Shown here piece after piece: positions 35,414-44,095 of a DNA stretch of 64,000 nucleotides. Positions within the stretch are counted from its first letter, which is position 1. Each line of letters starts with the position of its first letter. Origin of the DNA: Nitrospirota bacterium (GTDB lineage Bacteria; Nitrospirota; Thermodesulfovibrionia; UBA6902). Position numbers and translations under genes: made by a program. The notes beneath the pieces were generated by a model. It was not told the DNA's origin, searched no databases, and saw nothing but the letters and a program-made list of their open reading frames with translations. The DNA is taken from contig JACQZE010000004.1 of assembly GCA_016207885.1 (NCBI GenBank), positions 51,652 through 115,651 on the forward strand. Reading direction: 5' to 3'.

Positions 35414-36375
35414 AACAGTTTAATAAATGCTGTGATCACAATATTTGCAAGGGCTAAAGGTATAAAGAGCTTCCAGCCTAAATTCATGAGCTGGTCATAC
35501 CTGTATCTCGGAAGCGTAGCCCGTATCCAGAAATAGAAGAATATAAAAGCATATACCTTCAGGAGGAACCATACCGCTTTCGGCACATGCGCGAAGATCC
35601 AGAAATCAGGCCCGCTCCATCCGCCTAAGAAACATACGGCAGCTAAAGATGACATTACGAACATACCGGCGTATTCAGCCATAAAGAAGAGGCCGAAACG
35701 CATCCCACTGTACTCGGTCGCGTAACCGGCAACCAGCTCTGTCTCTGCCTCAGGCATATCAAACGGCGCCCTGTTCGTCTCAGCAATGGCAGCCATGACA
35801 AAAACGAAGAAGGCTATGGGCTGCAGAAAGATAAATGGCAGGCTATGCTGCGCGGTGACGATCTGTTTCAGGTCGGCGCTGCCCGCAAACATCATGACGC
35901 CTACGAGGCTGAGCCCCATGGCTATCTCATAGCTTATGACCTGTGCTGAAGACCTCAGACCGCCCAGGAAAGAGTATTTTGAATTAGATGCCCAGCCGGC
36001 AAGGATGATGCTGTATGAGCCGACAGATGAAAGCGCAAGTATATAGAGAAGGCCGATATCAAGGTTCACCACGGAGAACTTCTCCCAGAATGGTATCACC
36101 GCAAAGGATGCCAGCGCAGCCACAACACCCAGGACAGGCGCAATGTAAAATATCGGCTTATCAGCTTGCGCCGGAATAATATCCTCTTTAAAAAACAGCT
36201 TAATGCCGTCGGCTATCGGCTGAAGCAGGCCATGCCACCCTACCCGCATGGGGCCCATGCGAGCCTGCATATGCCCTATGACCTTGCGCTCAAAATAAAC
36301 GACATAGGCAACATGCAGCAGAACAACACCGATTAACACAGCTATCTTTAAGATAAGTATCGCGAATTCAATCAT
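35404..36375 (-). CDS. nuoH: NADH-quinone oxidoreductase subunit H
   Basis: A 323-residue membrane subunit with eight helices that forms the quinone-access channel. Diagnostic segments: RKVIGHMQARMGPMRVG, the loop AETNRAPFDMPEAETELVAG, and FFYFWIRATLPRYRYDQLM. It begins 29 nt after the TPR gene and overlaps nuoI. Confidence 0.98.
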   Translation of the reverse strand: MIEFAILILKIAVLIGVVLLHVAYVVYFERKVIGHMQARMGPMRVGWHGLLQPIADGIKLFFKEDIIPAQADKPIFYIAPVLGVVAALASFAVIPFWEKFSVVNLDIGLLYILALSSVGSYSIILAGWASNSKYSFLGGLRSSAQVISYEIAMGLSLVGVMMFAGSADLKQIVTAQHSLPFIFLQPIAFFVFVMAAIAETNRAPFDMPEAETELVAGYATEYSGMRFGLFFMAEYAGMFVMSSLAAVCFLGGWSGPDFWIFAHVPKAVWFLLKVYAFIFFYFWIRATLPRYRYDQLMNLGWKLFIPLALANIVITAFIKLLWV

Positions 36376-36404
36376 ATAGTCAATGTATTTTTATTCACTT
36401 CCCA

Positions 36405-37148
36405 CTACATCATCATCAGTTCCATGAGAAGCCTTCTTGAGTTCTCATCATTGGGGTCAAGGTCAACCGCCTTCTCAAGCGTCTTTATGGCCTTGTCGGT
36501 CATCCCGCTCTTTGCGTAAGAGAACCCAAGATGAAAGAAGGTATCGGCATCTGTCGGATTAATGGCTATAACGCTCTCAAACGCCTTGATAGCCTCCTTC
36601 ATAAGGTTCTTTTTCGTGTACGACCTGCCGAGGTGATAATAAGCAACCGCGTATTTCGGGTCCCTGCGCACGACCTCTTTGAAGTTCTCAATAGCCTTGC
36701 CCATTCTTCCTTTATGGTAATAGGTAATGCCGGCAAAATAATAAGCCCCGACATACTCGGGATTGATCTCTATGACCTTCTCAAATGTCTCGATAGCCTT
36801 GTCTATGCTGCACATACGGTAATACGCCATGCCCTTGGCAAAATAAGCATCAGCCCACTTCGGCTCTGACTTAAGCGCCTTGTCGTAATATTCTATGGCA
36901 TCCTCAACAAAGCCGCCGTCATACATGAACTTGCCCATAAAGTAATTCGCTTCGGCGTCCTCAGGGTCAAGCTTAAGCGCCTCGTCCATCTCGATGACAG
37001 CGAGGCCGAGAGATGCAGGGCCGCCGCGGCGGCGGTACATGAGCGCGCTTGCTATATAACCTTCGATGGACTTTTCCATACGGCTGCCGCAGTCCTTGCA
37101 GAACTTGCTGTCTTCCTGGTTGCCTGTGCCGCACTTTTTACATAACAT
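36405..37148 (-). CDS. Zinc-ribbon TPR protein within the nuo cluster
   Basis: A 247-residue soluble protein. An N-terminal zinc ribbon (CKKCGTGNQEDSKFCKDCG, two CxxC pairs at residues 3-6 and 18-21) is followed by six or more classic 34-residue TPR units (A.AYYFAGITYYHKGRMGKAI...), ending near residue 240. It has no signal peptide. It stands between nuoD and nuoH, the place where nuoEFG stand in the classical operon. An assembly or docking role for complex I is a context-based guess; zinc-ribbon TPR proteins occur in many other settings. Confidence 0.85.
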   Translation of the reverse strand: MLCKKCGTGNQEDSKFCKDCGSRMEKSIEGYIASALMYRRRGGPASLGLAVIEMDEALKLDPEDAEANYFMGKFMYDGGFVEDAIEYYDKALKSEPKWADAYFAKGMAYYRMCSIDKAIETFEKVIEINPEYVGAYYFAGITYYHKGRMGKAIENFKEVVRRDPKYAVAYYHLGRSYTKKNLMKEAIKAFESVIAINPTDADTFFHLGFSYAKSGMTDKAIKTLEKAVDLDPNDENSRRLLMELMMM

Positions 37149-37318
37149 TTATTTTCATCTCCTTTTAAAGACTCCCCTCAGCAAGCAACGGGGAATCTTA
37201 ATGTTAATGAATTATTGTTTTTATATTCGCTGCTTGACCCTGTATCGGAACAGGGTCTACGCTCGCTATCCATTTTATTGTTCCTGTTTCCCCCTTAAAC
37301 CGGAAGAAATTAAATAAA
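37149..37318. other. nuoD-TPR spacer with hairpin elements
   Basis: The 170-nt spacer holds an imperfect inverted repeat (GACTCCCC ... GGGGAATC, about 37171-37199) and a perfect 8-bp hairpin GACCCTGT/ACAGGGTC with a 6-nt loop at 37236-37257. It may attenuate or process the nuo transcript; no clear T-run is present. Confidence 0.5.
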
Positions 37319-38524
37319 TTATCTGTCACATTCACCAAGAACTATATCTATGGAACCGATATTCGCTATAACATCCGCGACAAGGTTGCCCTCGCACAGT
37401 TTCGGCAGGACCGATACATGCACAAAGGACGGCGCCCTCACCCTCATCCTGTAAGGCTTCCCTGTCCCGTCGCTTACAATATAAAATCCGAGTTCGCCCT
37501 TGGGCGCCTCTGTTGCGACATATATCTCGCCTTTAGGCGCTGTCTGAGGCCCTTTCGTCATAAGAATGAACTGATGGACCATGTGCTCCATATCCTCAAG
37601 CACCTTCTCTTTTGCAGGGAGCACGAACTTGGGTTCGTCAGCCAGAATGGGGCCAGCAGGCATCCCGTCGATACACTGTCTTATTATCGAATTGGACTGG
37701 CGCAGTTCCTCCATCCTGACACGGTAACGGTCATATATGTCGCCGTTCTTTCCGACAGGCACTTCCCATGTGAGTTTATCATAGACGCCGTAAGGCATAA
37801 ACTTTCTGACATCATAGGCAACACCGGAACCCCTGAGGGTGGGCCCGCTGAGCCCCCAGTCAACAGCATCTTCAGCAGATATGACGCCTATGCCTTTTGT
37901 CCTCTTGAGCCATATCCTGTTCTTATCTATGAGGGTCTCGTACTCCAAAACCCTTGTGGGAAACTCTTCCGTAAATTTATAAAGGTCATCCAGCCACTCG
38001 TCATCCACATCGCTCTTGACGCCGCCTATCCTCGGATAGGTAACCGTGAGCCTCGCGCCGCAGAGCCTCTCAAAAAGGTCGACAAGCTTCTCCCTCTCCC
38101 TGAAGCAGTAGAGAAAGACGGTCATCGCGCCTATATCAAGGGCATGTGTGGCAAGCCAGAGGAGATGGCTCAATATGCGCGCCATCTCTCCGGTGAGCGT
38201 CCTTATATACAGCGCCCTTTCCGGCACCTCTATCTCGAAAAGCCTCTCTACCGCCGTGCAGTACCCAATGTTATTCGCCATGGAAGAGATATAGTCCAAA
38301 CGGTCAGTAAGCGGCAATACCTGAAGATAAGTCGAATTCTCAGAGAGCTTTTCCACTCCCCTGTGAAGATATCCGATATGCGGCGTGCACTTCACAACGG
38401 TCTCACCGTCAAGGTCGAGCACAAGCCTCAGAACGCCGTGGGTTGCAGGATGCTGAGGCCCCATATTGAGCGTAAGCTCTTCTGTTTTTACCCTGCTGTT
38501 TCCCTGTCCGCTCTTATTTCCCAT
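37319..38524 (-). CDS. nuoD: NADH-quinone oxidoreductase subunit D
   Basis: A 49-kDa-type subunit that forms the quinone site with NuoB, about 401 residues. Motifs: [32 protein letters not shown], and the C-terminus [11 protein letters not shown]. NuoC is a separate gene, not fused. I prefer ATG 38524; an in-frame GTG at 38536 is an alternative, and neither has a strong Shine-Dalgarno. Confidence 0.96.
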   Translation of the reverse strand: MGNKSGQGNSRVKTEELTLNMGPQHPATHGVLRLVLDLDGETVVKCTPHIGYLHRGVEKLSENSTYLQVLPLTDRLDYISSMANNIGYCTAVERLFEIEVPERALYIRTLTGEMARILSHLLWLATHALDIGAMTVFLYCFREREKLVDLFERLCGARLTVTYPRIGGVKSDVDDEWLDDLYKFTEEFPTRVLEYETLIDKNRIWLKRTKGIGVISAEDAVDWGLSGPTLRGSGVAYDVRKFMPYGVYDKLTWEVPVGKNGDIYDRYRVRMEELRQSNSIIRQCIDGMPAGPILADEPKFVLPAKEKVLEDMEHMVHQFILMTKGPQTAPKGEIYVATEAPKGELGFYIVSDGTGKPYRMRVRAPSFVHVSVLPKLCEGNLVADVIANIGSIDIVLGECDR

Positions 38525-38564
38525 AGTATGTTTCACGGCAAAGAGCCGCTATTAAAATATATCT

Positions 38565-39104
38565 TTAAGAACTGCTGCCGATGTTCCATTCATCGTCACT
38601 TGTATGCAGAACCTGCGCTTCCTCGTAATCCTGATATTCCCATGTTTCAGAACCTTTAAGAGGATAATCTTTCCTTAAAGGGTGGCCTTCCCATTCCTCA
38701 GGCATAAGAATGCGCCTCAGGTCAGGGTGGTTGTTGAAGATTATGCCGAACATATCATAAGCCTCCCTCTCATGCCAGCCCGCGCCTTTCCATATCCGGA
38801 TGACGCTCTCTATGGTCGGGGCATCGCTGGGCAGAAGCGCCTTTATCCTGATCTGGTGGCGGTGCGTCAATGAGTAAAGGTTATATACAACCTCAAAACG
38901 GAATCTTCTCTCAGGATAGTCGACTCCGCAAAGGTCGGCAAGGTAGTCCATTTTTATATCAGGATCCACCTTTAAAAAATGGCAGATATCAAGTAACCTC
39001 TCCCGCTTGACCGTTACAGAGACCTGCCCCCTGAACTCTGATATATCAACGACCTCGCTGATGAATGCCTGCTTTAATTTTTCAGCTATCTCTAATGGTT
39101 CCAT
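38565..39104 (-). CDS. nuoC: NADH-quinone oxidoreductase subunit C
   Basis: A 179-residue 30-kDa-type subunit of the hydrophilic arm. Signatures: YLADLCGVDYPERRFRFEVV, AGWHEREAYDMFGI, and HPDLRRILMPEEWEGHPLRK then DYPL. It lies between nuoB and nuoD, 17 nt after nuoB. Confidence 0.97.
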   Translation of the reverse strand: MEPLEIAEKLKQAFISEVVDISEFRGQVSVTVKRERLLDICHFLKVDPDIKMDYLADLCGVDYPERRFRFEVVYNLYSLTHRHQIRIKALLPSDAPTIESVIRIWKGAGWHEREAYDMFGIIFNNHPDLRRILMPEEWEGHPLRKDYPLKGSETWEYQDYEEAQVLHTSDDEWNIGSSS

Positions 39105-39121
39105 AATTCAATGTAATCCGC

Positions 39122-39679
39122 TTATCTCCAGGGGCTCCATCTGAAATGCTCCTTCTCTATCTTCTCCTGAAGCTTTATCAGTCCTTCCATCAGAGCCTCA
39201 GGCCTCGGCGGGCATCCCGGAACATATACATCAACAGGCAGGAAGCAATCGCACCCCTGAACAACGGCATAGGTGTTGAATATCCCGCCTGAACATGCGC
39301 AGCTTCCCATCGCCATTACATATCTCGGCTCAGGCATCTGGTCATATACCCTTCTGACGACAGGGGCCATCTTCTTTGTTACCGTTCCGGCAACTATCAT
39401 AAGGTCTGCCTGCCTCGGAGATGCGCGGAAAATGATACCGAAGCGGTCAAGGTCATAATGGCTTGAGCCCGCAGACATCATCTCAATGCCGCAGCAAGCA
39501 AGCCCGAATGTCATCGGCCATATGGATGACTTCCTGCCCCAGTTGACCACCTTGTCCAGCGTCAGAATGAATACATTTGAACCGGGGATCACCCTTATGC
39601 CTTCCTCAACCTCTATGAGATCAGGCTTGCCGGAAACATCCTCATCAATTATTCCCAAGTAAGAGCTCCTTTCTTCCAT
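39122..39679 (-). CDS. nuoB: NADH-quinone oxidoreductase subunit B
   Basis: A subunit that binds the terminal cluster N2, about 185 residues. Cluster ligands: the tandem Cys in [21 protein letters not shown] and [14 protein letters not shown]. Overlaps the end of nuoA. Start uncertain: ATG 39679 has no good Shine-Dalgarno, whereas TTG 39658 has AAAGGAG 7 nt upstream and would give a 178-residue protein with a 10-nt overlap. Longer upstream frames are unlikely. Confidence 0.95.
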   Translation of the reverse strand: MEERSSYLGIIDEDVSGKPDLIEVEEGIRVIPGSNVFILTLDKVVNWGRKSSIWPMTFGLACCGIEMMSAGSSHYDLDRFGIIFRASPRQADLMIVAGTVTKKMAPVVRRVYDQMPEPRYVMAMGSCACSGGIFNTYAVVQGCDCFLPVDVYVPGCPPRPEALMEGLIKLQEKIEKEHFRWSPWR

Positions 39680-40020
39680 GCATATGCGTATCCGACCAAT
39701 AGAATAAAAATAAATATCATCATCTCGACAAAGCCGAACATTCCGAGATTGTCGTAAGAAACCGCCCACGGGTAGAGAAAGACCGCCTCAACATCAAAGA
39801 CCACAAAGAGCATTGCGACGATATAGAATTTGACAGAGAACCTGTACCTCGGCTCGCCTACTGGAAGGTTGCCGGATTCATACGGTTCCAGCTTCTGGGC
39901 ATAAGGCCTCCTGGGCCTCACAAAGAGCCCGGCTATTATTGCTCCCAAGCCCACGAGCACAGAAAAAAGAAGCGTCGCGATTACTGGCAGGTAATGTGAT
40001 GGGATATAAGTTCCTGGCAT
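39649..40020 (-). CDS. nuoA: NADH-quinone oxidoreductase subunit A
   Basis: A 123-residue, three-helix membrane subunit. The family signature appears in [20 protein letters not shown] and [14 protein letters not shown]. First gene of the nuo cluster. Start chosen at ATG 40020 ([12 protein letters not shown]); no strong Shine-Dalgarno is visible. The upstream side is a degraded accessory region. Confidence 0.96.
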   Translation of the reverse strand: MPGTYIPSHYLPVIATLLFSVLVGLGAIIAGLFVRPRRPYAQKLEPYESGNLPVGEPRYRFSVKFYIVAMLFVVFDVEAVFLYPWAVSYDNLGMFGFVEMMIFIFILLVGYAYAWKKGALTWE

Positions 40021-40145
40021 AACAGATTGATTAATACATAAAATACAGCACCATGTCAACAATTATTAAGCATGCTTATTAATAGTTTTGAATAACTTAT
40101 TTATGTATATATGATCCAGCATGCTGGTCTTATAGAGTTAACAAC

Positions 40146-40199
40146 TTGTCCTGATCCGATATCGACCATTTTCTTGACGTCAGGAAAATGGTCAGAGTC
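40146..40199 (-). pseudogene. Fragment of a DinD/BRO-N-type gene
   Basis: Read on the minus strand, this gives DSDHFPDVKKMVDIGSGQ. It matches the DHF.DV..MV.IGSG segment of DinD, including the intact dinD gene in this window (LEDHFVDVTEMVTIGSG). Nothing recognisable continues on either side. It directly follows the MazG-like fragment in another frame, so the region looks like a chain of truncated accessory genes. Confidence 0.45.
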
Positions 40200-40206
40200 A
40201 CAATAA

Positions 40207-40332
40207 TCAATAGTCTGCAAGCACCATCGAGAGATTTTTAGGGCTGTGAAACTGGCCCCAGTTGCTGGCTTCAGCGAACTTGCGAAGTTTTTGCTGGATA
40301 TTAGTGGGGGAAGTATATGCTTTAACCTTTTC
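40207..40332 (-). pseudogene. Truncated MazG-like nucleotide pyrophosphohydrolase
   Basis: A minus-strand frame overlapping the 3' end of the PIN-like gene encodes TNIQQKLRKFAEASNWGQFH followed by SPKNLSMVLADY and a TGA. The family's N-terminus is LxxxLRxFAxERDWxQFHSPKNLAMALAxEAGEL. The match stops right before the catalytic EAGEL helix, so the gene is broken. It was perhaps the third gene of the AAA/PIN module before deletion. No good start codon is visible. Confidence 0.65.
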
Positions 40333-40822
40333 TCAGCCTCATTAGATGAGAACAAAGGAATTTAACTAAAATTCCGTGTTGCGATAGATGGCTTTGAAAA
40401 TGCCACCAGCCAGAATCAGTTGCATTAAGAATTTTAGGTTTATATTTGCTTGCAAAAGCGACAGCAACAAATTTTTTATCAGAAGGGTCAAAACCAGTTA
40501 ATGCCGGATCATTTGGAAATTCTTTAAAATCATATGTATCAGTGTCGCATGGCGTTATCTCAACACTTTCACATCGTTTAGAGTTAGCTTGATTATCCCA
40601 TAACCATTTTACAAAAACATCCCCTGAAAGAGATTGTCCTGAGCGATTGGCATATCTGAAATATTCATCGAAGAACAACCCGCCAGAATCAATTACAACT
40701 TTTTGTTTCTCTCTTGCTTTTTGTAAAGCATCTATACATGCGACGATACAGGCATCATCGGAATGATCCGACCTCTGATTGGCAACCACAATAACATTTG
40801 TATCAACCACAACAGCTTTCAT
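40322..40822 (-). CDS. PIN-like nuclease paired with AAA ATPase
   Basis: A 166-residue protein that I read as PIN-like. Acidic positions fit a PIN active site: D7 in VVVDTNVIVVAN, an Asp/Glu in GGLFFDEYFRYAN, D in DPSDKKFVAVAFAS, and ILNATDSGWW near the C-terminus. It would cleave RNA or DNA. Its ATG directly follows the stop of the ATPase gene (TAAATG), so the two are translationally coupled. Probable effector of a two-gene toxin or defence module. No antitoxin-like small gene is seen. Confidence 0.72.
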   Translation of the reverse strand: MKAVVVDTNVIVVANQRSDHSDDACIVACIDALQKAREKQKVVIDSGGLFFDEYFRYANRSGQSLSGDVFVKWLWDNQANSKRCESVEITPCDTDTYDFKEFPNDPALTGFDPSDKKFVAVAFASKYKPKILNATDSGWWHFQSHLSQHGILVKFLCSHLMRLRKG

Positions 40823-42193
40823 TTATGCCTTCTTCATTTTTCTTTCCATAATTGCTTTTTGCATAGCTGCTATCTCGCCGAATTCATCCCCAAAAAATCC
40901 TTCCGGCCAATTTTCCATATGACCAAAAAGATCTAATGGGAGATGAGTCAGTTTAGATTTCCCATTTCGCATCTCACAAAAATAAAGGGCACTGTCCTCG
41001 TTTGAAATCTGTTGTTCTGCAATTCTTCTTTGTAACCTTCTTAATAAATGTTCACTGTGGCTCTCAAGTATAATTTGCACTTTTCTGTTTTTAATAGCAT
41101 CAATAAAGACATCAGCTAACCCTGCCTGAACTGCAGGGTGTAGATGAATCTCGGGCTGTTCCAAAAGTATTATCGAGCCTTCCGGCACATAGTAGCATAT
41201 AGTCAGAACCGGGAGAATCTGAGAAACTCCGAATCCAACATCGGTTATTAAGACCTCTGCACTATCCGAAGTTCTTTTCACTTTAACTCTGTAAAGATTA
41301 CTTTCTGGAGTAATTGGTTCTACTTTAAAGCTGTGAATCAGATTCAATTCCTTCAACCAATGTGCTACATATTCCTCCAATGTAAATCCTTTTCTCCCAT
41401 GTCCTCGTGGGATTTTTTTCCCCCCTTGACGAGCTGCTAAAATAGCGTCTATAACTTTCTCGCCACGACGACCCATATCAGCAGGATAAGCGCCTGCCCA
41501 GGTGTATTGCCTCTTTGGATATTCACGAAGAGGCCCGAGATAGTAGATATTTGAAAAAAGATCCTCAAACGCAAGCTGAAAATCAGATAAAAAGCCAGCA
41601 TTCTGATAATAGGCTTTAACTTGATCTGGAAATCCATAGCACTTAATAGGAGGAGGAAGTTTCCAAACCCTTCCGGTAACCCTCCAAAATCTAAATTTTG
41701 ACTGATCTGAATCCTTTTCAGATAACAAGTCATATTCATCTTTCTTGGCTGTACGTTTCATTGTAAATAAATTTTCGGCAAATCTATACATTAACTTATG
41801 AATTGAAAGCCGTCCTCCGCCATGTTCTTCTATCTCAGATTGAAACTCTATTTTATTATCCTCGAACATTATCAGGTTTTTATGTTCTGGATCTTTAACT
41901 TGAAGTTGTTCTTTAAGGTTCCAATCCATGCCAAATTTCAAAACTGCTTCTTTGGAATGGTTATATAAAACATCCTTAAATGTTCCGAGTTCTACAAGGC
42001 TTCGATCATCACCAAGATTAAGTACTTGAGATCTATCAGACGACTCAGCTGTTTGCTTGAGCATGAGGAGGAGTTGTAGAAGACTGGTTTTGCCTGAACT
42101 ATTAGTGCCAAATAACCCCGTCAGAGGTGCCAGCCGGAAGTCTCCAGTTTTTTCCCATGATTTAAAATTTTGAAGAAACATTTTAGTTATCAT
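40823..42193 (-). CDS. AAA ATPase, DUF3696/AAA_15 type
   Basis: A 456-residue SMC/OLD-like ATPase. Walker A GTNSSGKTSLLQLL near the N-terminus, a long insertion domain (about 90-300), the ABC-like block SIILLEQPEIHLHPAVQA with Walker B, an H-loop ILESHSEHLLRRL, and the DUF3696 end WPEGFFGDEF. No TOPRIM domain is seen, unlike OLD nucleases. It is the first gene of a two-gene unit with the PIN-like protein. Such ATPases sense phage or damage signals in several known defence systems; that role is inferred here. Confidence 0.85.
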   Translation of the reverse strand: MITKMFLQNFKSWEKTGDFRLAPLTGLFGTNSSGKTSLLQLLLMLKQTAESSDRSQVLNLGDDRSLVELGTFKDVLYNHSKEAVLKFGMDWNLKEQLQVKDPEHKNLIMFEDNKIEFQSEIEEHGGGRLSIHKLMYRFAENLFTMKRTAKKDEYDLLSEKDSDQSKFRFWRVTGRVWKLPPPIKCYGFPDQVKAYYQNAGFLSDFQLAFEDLFSNIYYLGPLREYPKRQYTWAGAYPADMGRRGEKVIDAILAARQGGKKIPRGHGRKGFTLEEYVAHWLKELNLIHSFKVEPITPESNLYRVKVKRTSDSAEVLITDVGFGVSQILPVLTICYYVPEGSIILLEQPEIHLHPAVQAGLADVFIDAIKNRKVQIILESHSEHLLRRLQRRIAEQQISNEDSALYFCEMRNGKSKLTHLPLDLFGHMENWPEGFFGDEFGEIAAMQKAIMERKMKKA

Positions 42194-42340
42194 ATCCGTA
42201 CCCTCTGAAGGAAACTTTTAAGAATGCATTTATTCTGTCACAACTTCTATTTTTTGTCACCACTCCCCTCCATAATCGCAATCTCTGATGATGATTAATT
42301 ATTCTGAATCAATAAACTCTTCCCTTTTAACGATTGCCCT

Positions 42341-42369
42341 ATTATACTCCAGACATACAAAAGTGGGAA
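42341..42369 (-). promoter_or_regulatory. Promoter of the AAA/PIN unit
   Basis: Minus-strand TTCCCA (42364-42369), 17-bp spacer, TATAAT (42341-42346). Transcription would start about 140 nt before the ATPase ATG. GAGGG lies near the ATG. Divergent from the kinase promoter. Confidence 0.5.
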
Positions 42370-42379
42370 CAGAATAGAT

Positions 42380-42408
42380 TTTCCAAAATAAAGAGAAAAT
42401 TGTATAAT
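42380..42408 (+). promoter_or_regulatory. Promoter of the haem kinase cluster
   Basis: TTTCCA (42380-42385), 17-bp spacer, TATAAT (42403-42408), about 60 nt upstream of the kinase ATG, which is preceded by AAAGGA. Confidence 0.5.
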
Positions 42409-42466
42409 CAAAAAAACTTTATGATCTCATCTGTCTGCTGAACAGCCTTTTGAAAGGATCACAGCC

Positions 42467-44062
42467 ATGCGTAATATATTCCTTCATCCGAAAAGGTCCA
42501 TTGCCGCGAAACTCATCATCGCCACAGGCCTGCTTATCGTAATACTGAGCTTTATTTTCTGGTTCGCCATCTTCCTTAAGCAGCAGAAAGATGTCATGTC
42601 GATCGCGGTTGAGTACGGGAACTCTTTTACTGATTTTATAAAGAGGAGCACACGCTACAGCATGCTCACTCTTCACAAAGATGCGATCCAGGAGACGCTC
42701 GAAGATATAAACACTGCTCAAGGTGTTGAAAGGGTAAGGATATTCGGCCATTCCGGCAACATATCTTATTCCTCCAATAAAAATGATGTCGGCGCTTCAG
42801 TCAGCAGGGATTCAATAACCTGCACAGGATGCCATCTGGATACTGCAAAACCATCGATGCTTTTACCAAAGCCTAAAAAATGGGATTTCTACAAAAGTAC
42901 GGAAGGAGTAACAACATTAAAGCTTGTTGACACGATAAACAATGAACTCTCCTGCTATACCGCTGCCTGCCATGTGCATCCGCAGGAGCAGAAGATATTA
43001 GGCTTCATTGAAGCTGACATATCTCTGGCTCTGCTTGACGAAGCGCTTTTTAAACAGGGGCTCGCGCTTACGGCTTATATCCTTATCTTTGTTCTGGCGA
43101 TATCATTGTTCCTCGGCATAATCAACTATAAAATAGTTACACATCCAGTTAATGAACTTTCAAAAGGCATGGAGCATGTTGCCACGGGCGATCTTGATTA
43201 TTCGGCGCAGATAAATTCCATTGATGAGATAGGCATGCTGGCAAGCACTTTCAACGCCATGCTCAAGGATCTGAAGGCGGCAAAAGACCAGAGGATCTCA
43301 TGGACTAAAACGCTTGAGGCGGAGATAGCCAAGAAGACCGAGGCGATACAGAGGGCTCAAGCAGGGCTGATGCAGACTGAAAAACTCGCCTCTCTCGGCA
43401 GGATGTCGGCAGGAGTTGCCCATGAGATTGCCGTCCCCCTGACAGAAGTCATAACACAGGCGCGTCTCATGAAAGGCCGCTTCCCTGATGACACCTCCGA
43501 GGCGAAAGAACTTGACGTAATGATCGGGCAGGCTGAAAAATGCTCTGAAATAATAAAAAATCTTCAGACATTTGCGCGCGCCACAGCCCCGGGGAAAGAG
43601 GCGATAGATGTGAACCGTATTGTGCAGCAGACGCTTTTGATGGTGCGGAATGGAGAGAAGTTTCAACATATTAAATTTAATACAAGTTTTGCAGAAGGGG
43701 AACTTATAACACAGGGCGTTACAAGCCAGCTTCAGCAGATATGCCTCAATATGCTCATGAATGCTTCGGATGCGATGTCGGAAAAAGGTGAGATAATTGT
43801 TGCGACACGAAAAGTCACAGAAAGCGGCAATCCTTACGCTGAGATAGAATTCACTGACACCGGGACAGGCATTAAGGATGAGGATATGCCTAAGCTCTTT
43901 GAACCATTTTTTACGACCAAATCCGATGAGCACGGCACCGGCCTCGGCCTTTCCGTAAGCCACGGCATAGTCAAACACCTTGGCGGACATATTAACGTCT
44001 CCAGCACGCCCGGCAAGGGAACAAGTTTTTTTGTCAGGCTGCCTTATTTTGAGAAAGCATGA
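42467..44062 (+). CDS. Histidine kinase with c-type haem sensor region
   Basis: A 531-residue membrane kinase heading the NADH-module cluster. TM1 (about 14-37), a periplasmic domain with CTGCH at 119-123 (c-type haem motif) and an unusual CYTAACH at 163-169 (C-x4-CH), TM2 (about 199-221), HAMP (about 211-265), coiled coil, H-box with H309 in AHEIAVPLTEV, and HATPase_c (NMLMNASDA, FTDTGTGI, HGTGLGLSVS). It probably senses periplasmic redox potential or a gas. The receiver fused to NuoE (47786) is the only receiver domain in this cluster and is a possible partner. Confidence 0.92.
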   Translation: MRNIFLHPKRSIAAKLIIATGLLIVILSFIFWFAIFLKQQKDVMSIAVEYGNSFTDFIKRSTRYSMLTLHKDAIQETLEDINTAQGVERVRIFGHSGNISYSSNKNDVGASVSRDSITCTGCHLDTAKPSMLLPKPKKWDFYKSTEGVTTLKLVDTINNELSCYTAACHVHPQEQKILGFIEADISLALLDEALFKQGLALTAYILIFVLAISLFLGIINYKIVTHPVNELSKGMEHVATGDLDYSAQINSIDEIGMLASTFNAMLKDLKAAKDQRISWTKTLEAEIAKKTEAIQRAQAGLMQTEKLASLGRMSAGVAHEIAVPLTEVITQARLMKGRFPDDTSEAKELDVMIGQAEKCSEIIKNLQTFARATAPGKEAIDVNRIVQQTLLMVRNGEKFQHIKFNTSFAEGELITQGVTSQLQQICLNMLMNASDAMSEKGEIIVATRKVTESGNPYAEIEFTDTGTGIKDEDMPKLFEPFFTTKSDEHGTGLGLSVSHGIVKHLGGHINVSSTPGKGTSFFVRLPYFEKA

Positions 44063-44095
44063 TGCGGAAAATATCTGTTGTTATGAAAGGAAACC

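Noticed and set aside
37418-38659. 413-codon open frame antisense to nuoD/nuoC
   Set aside because: Shadow of strongly conserved nuo genes with no Shine-Dalgarno and no recognisable domain.
40101-40355. 84-codon minus-strand gene as a functional protein
   Set aside because: Its first part is MazG out of frame and its second part a DinD fragment; it is a chance fusion of remnants.
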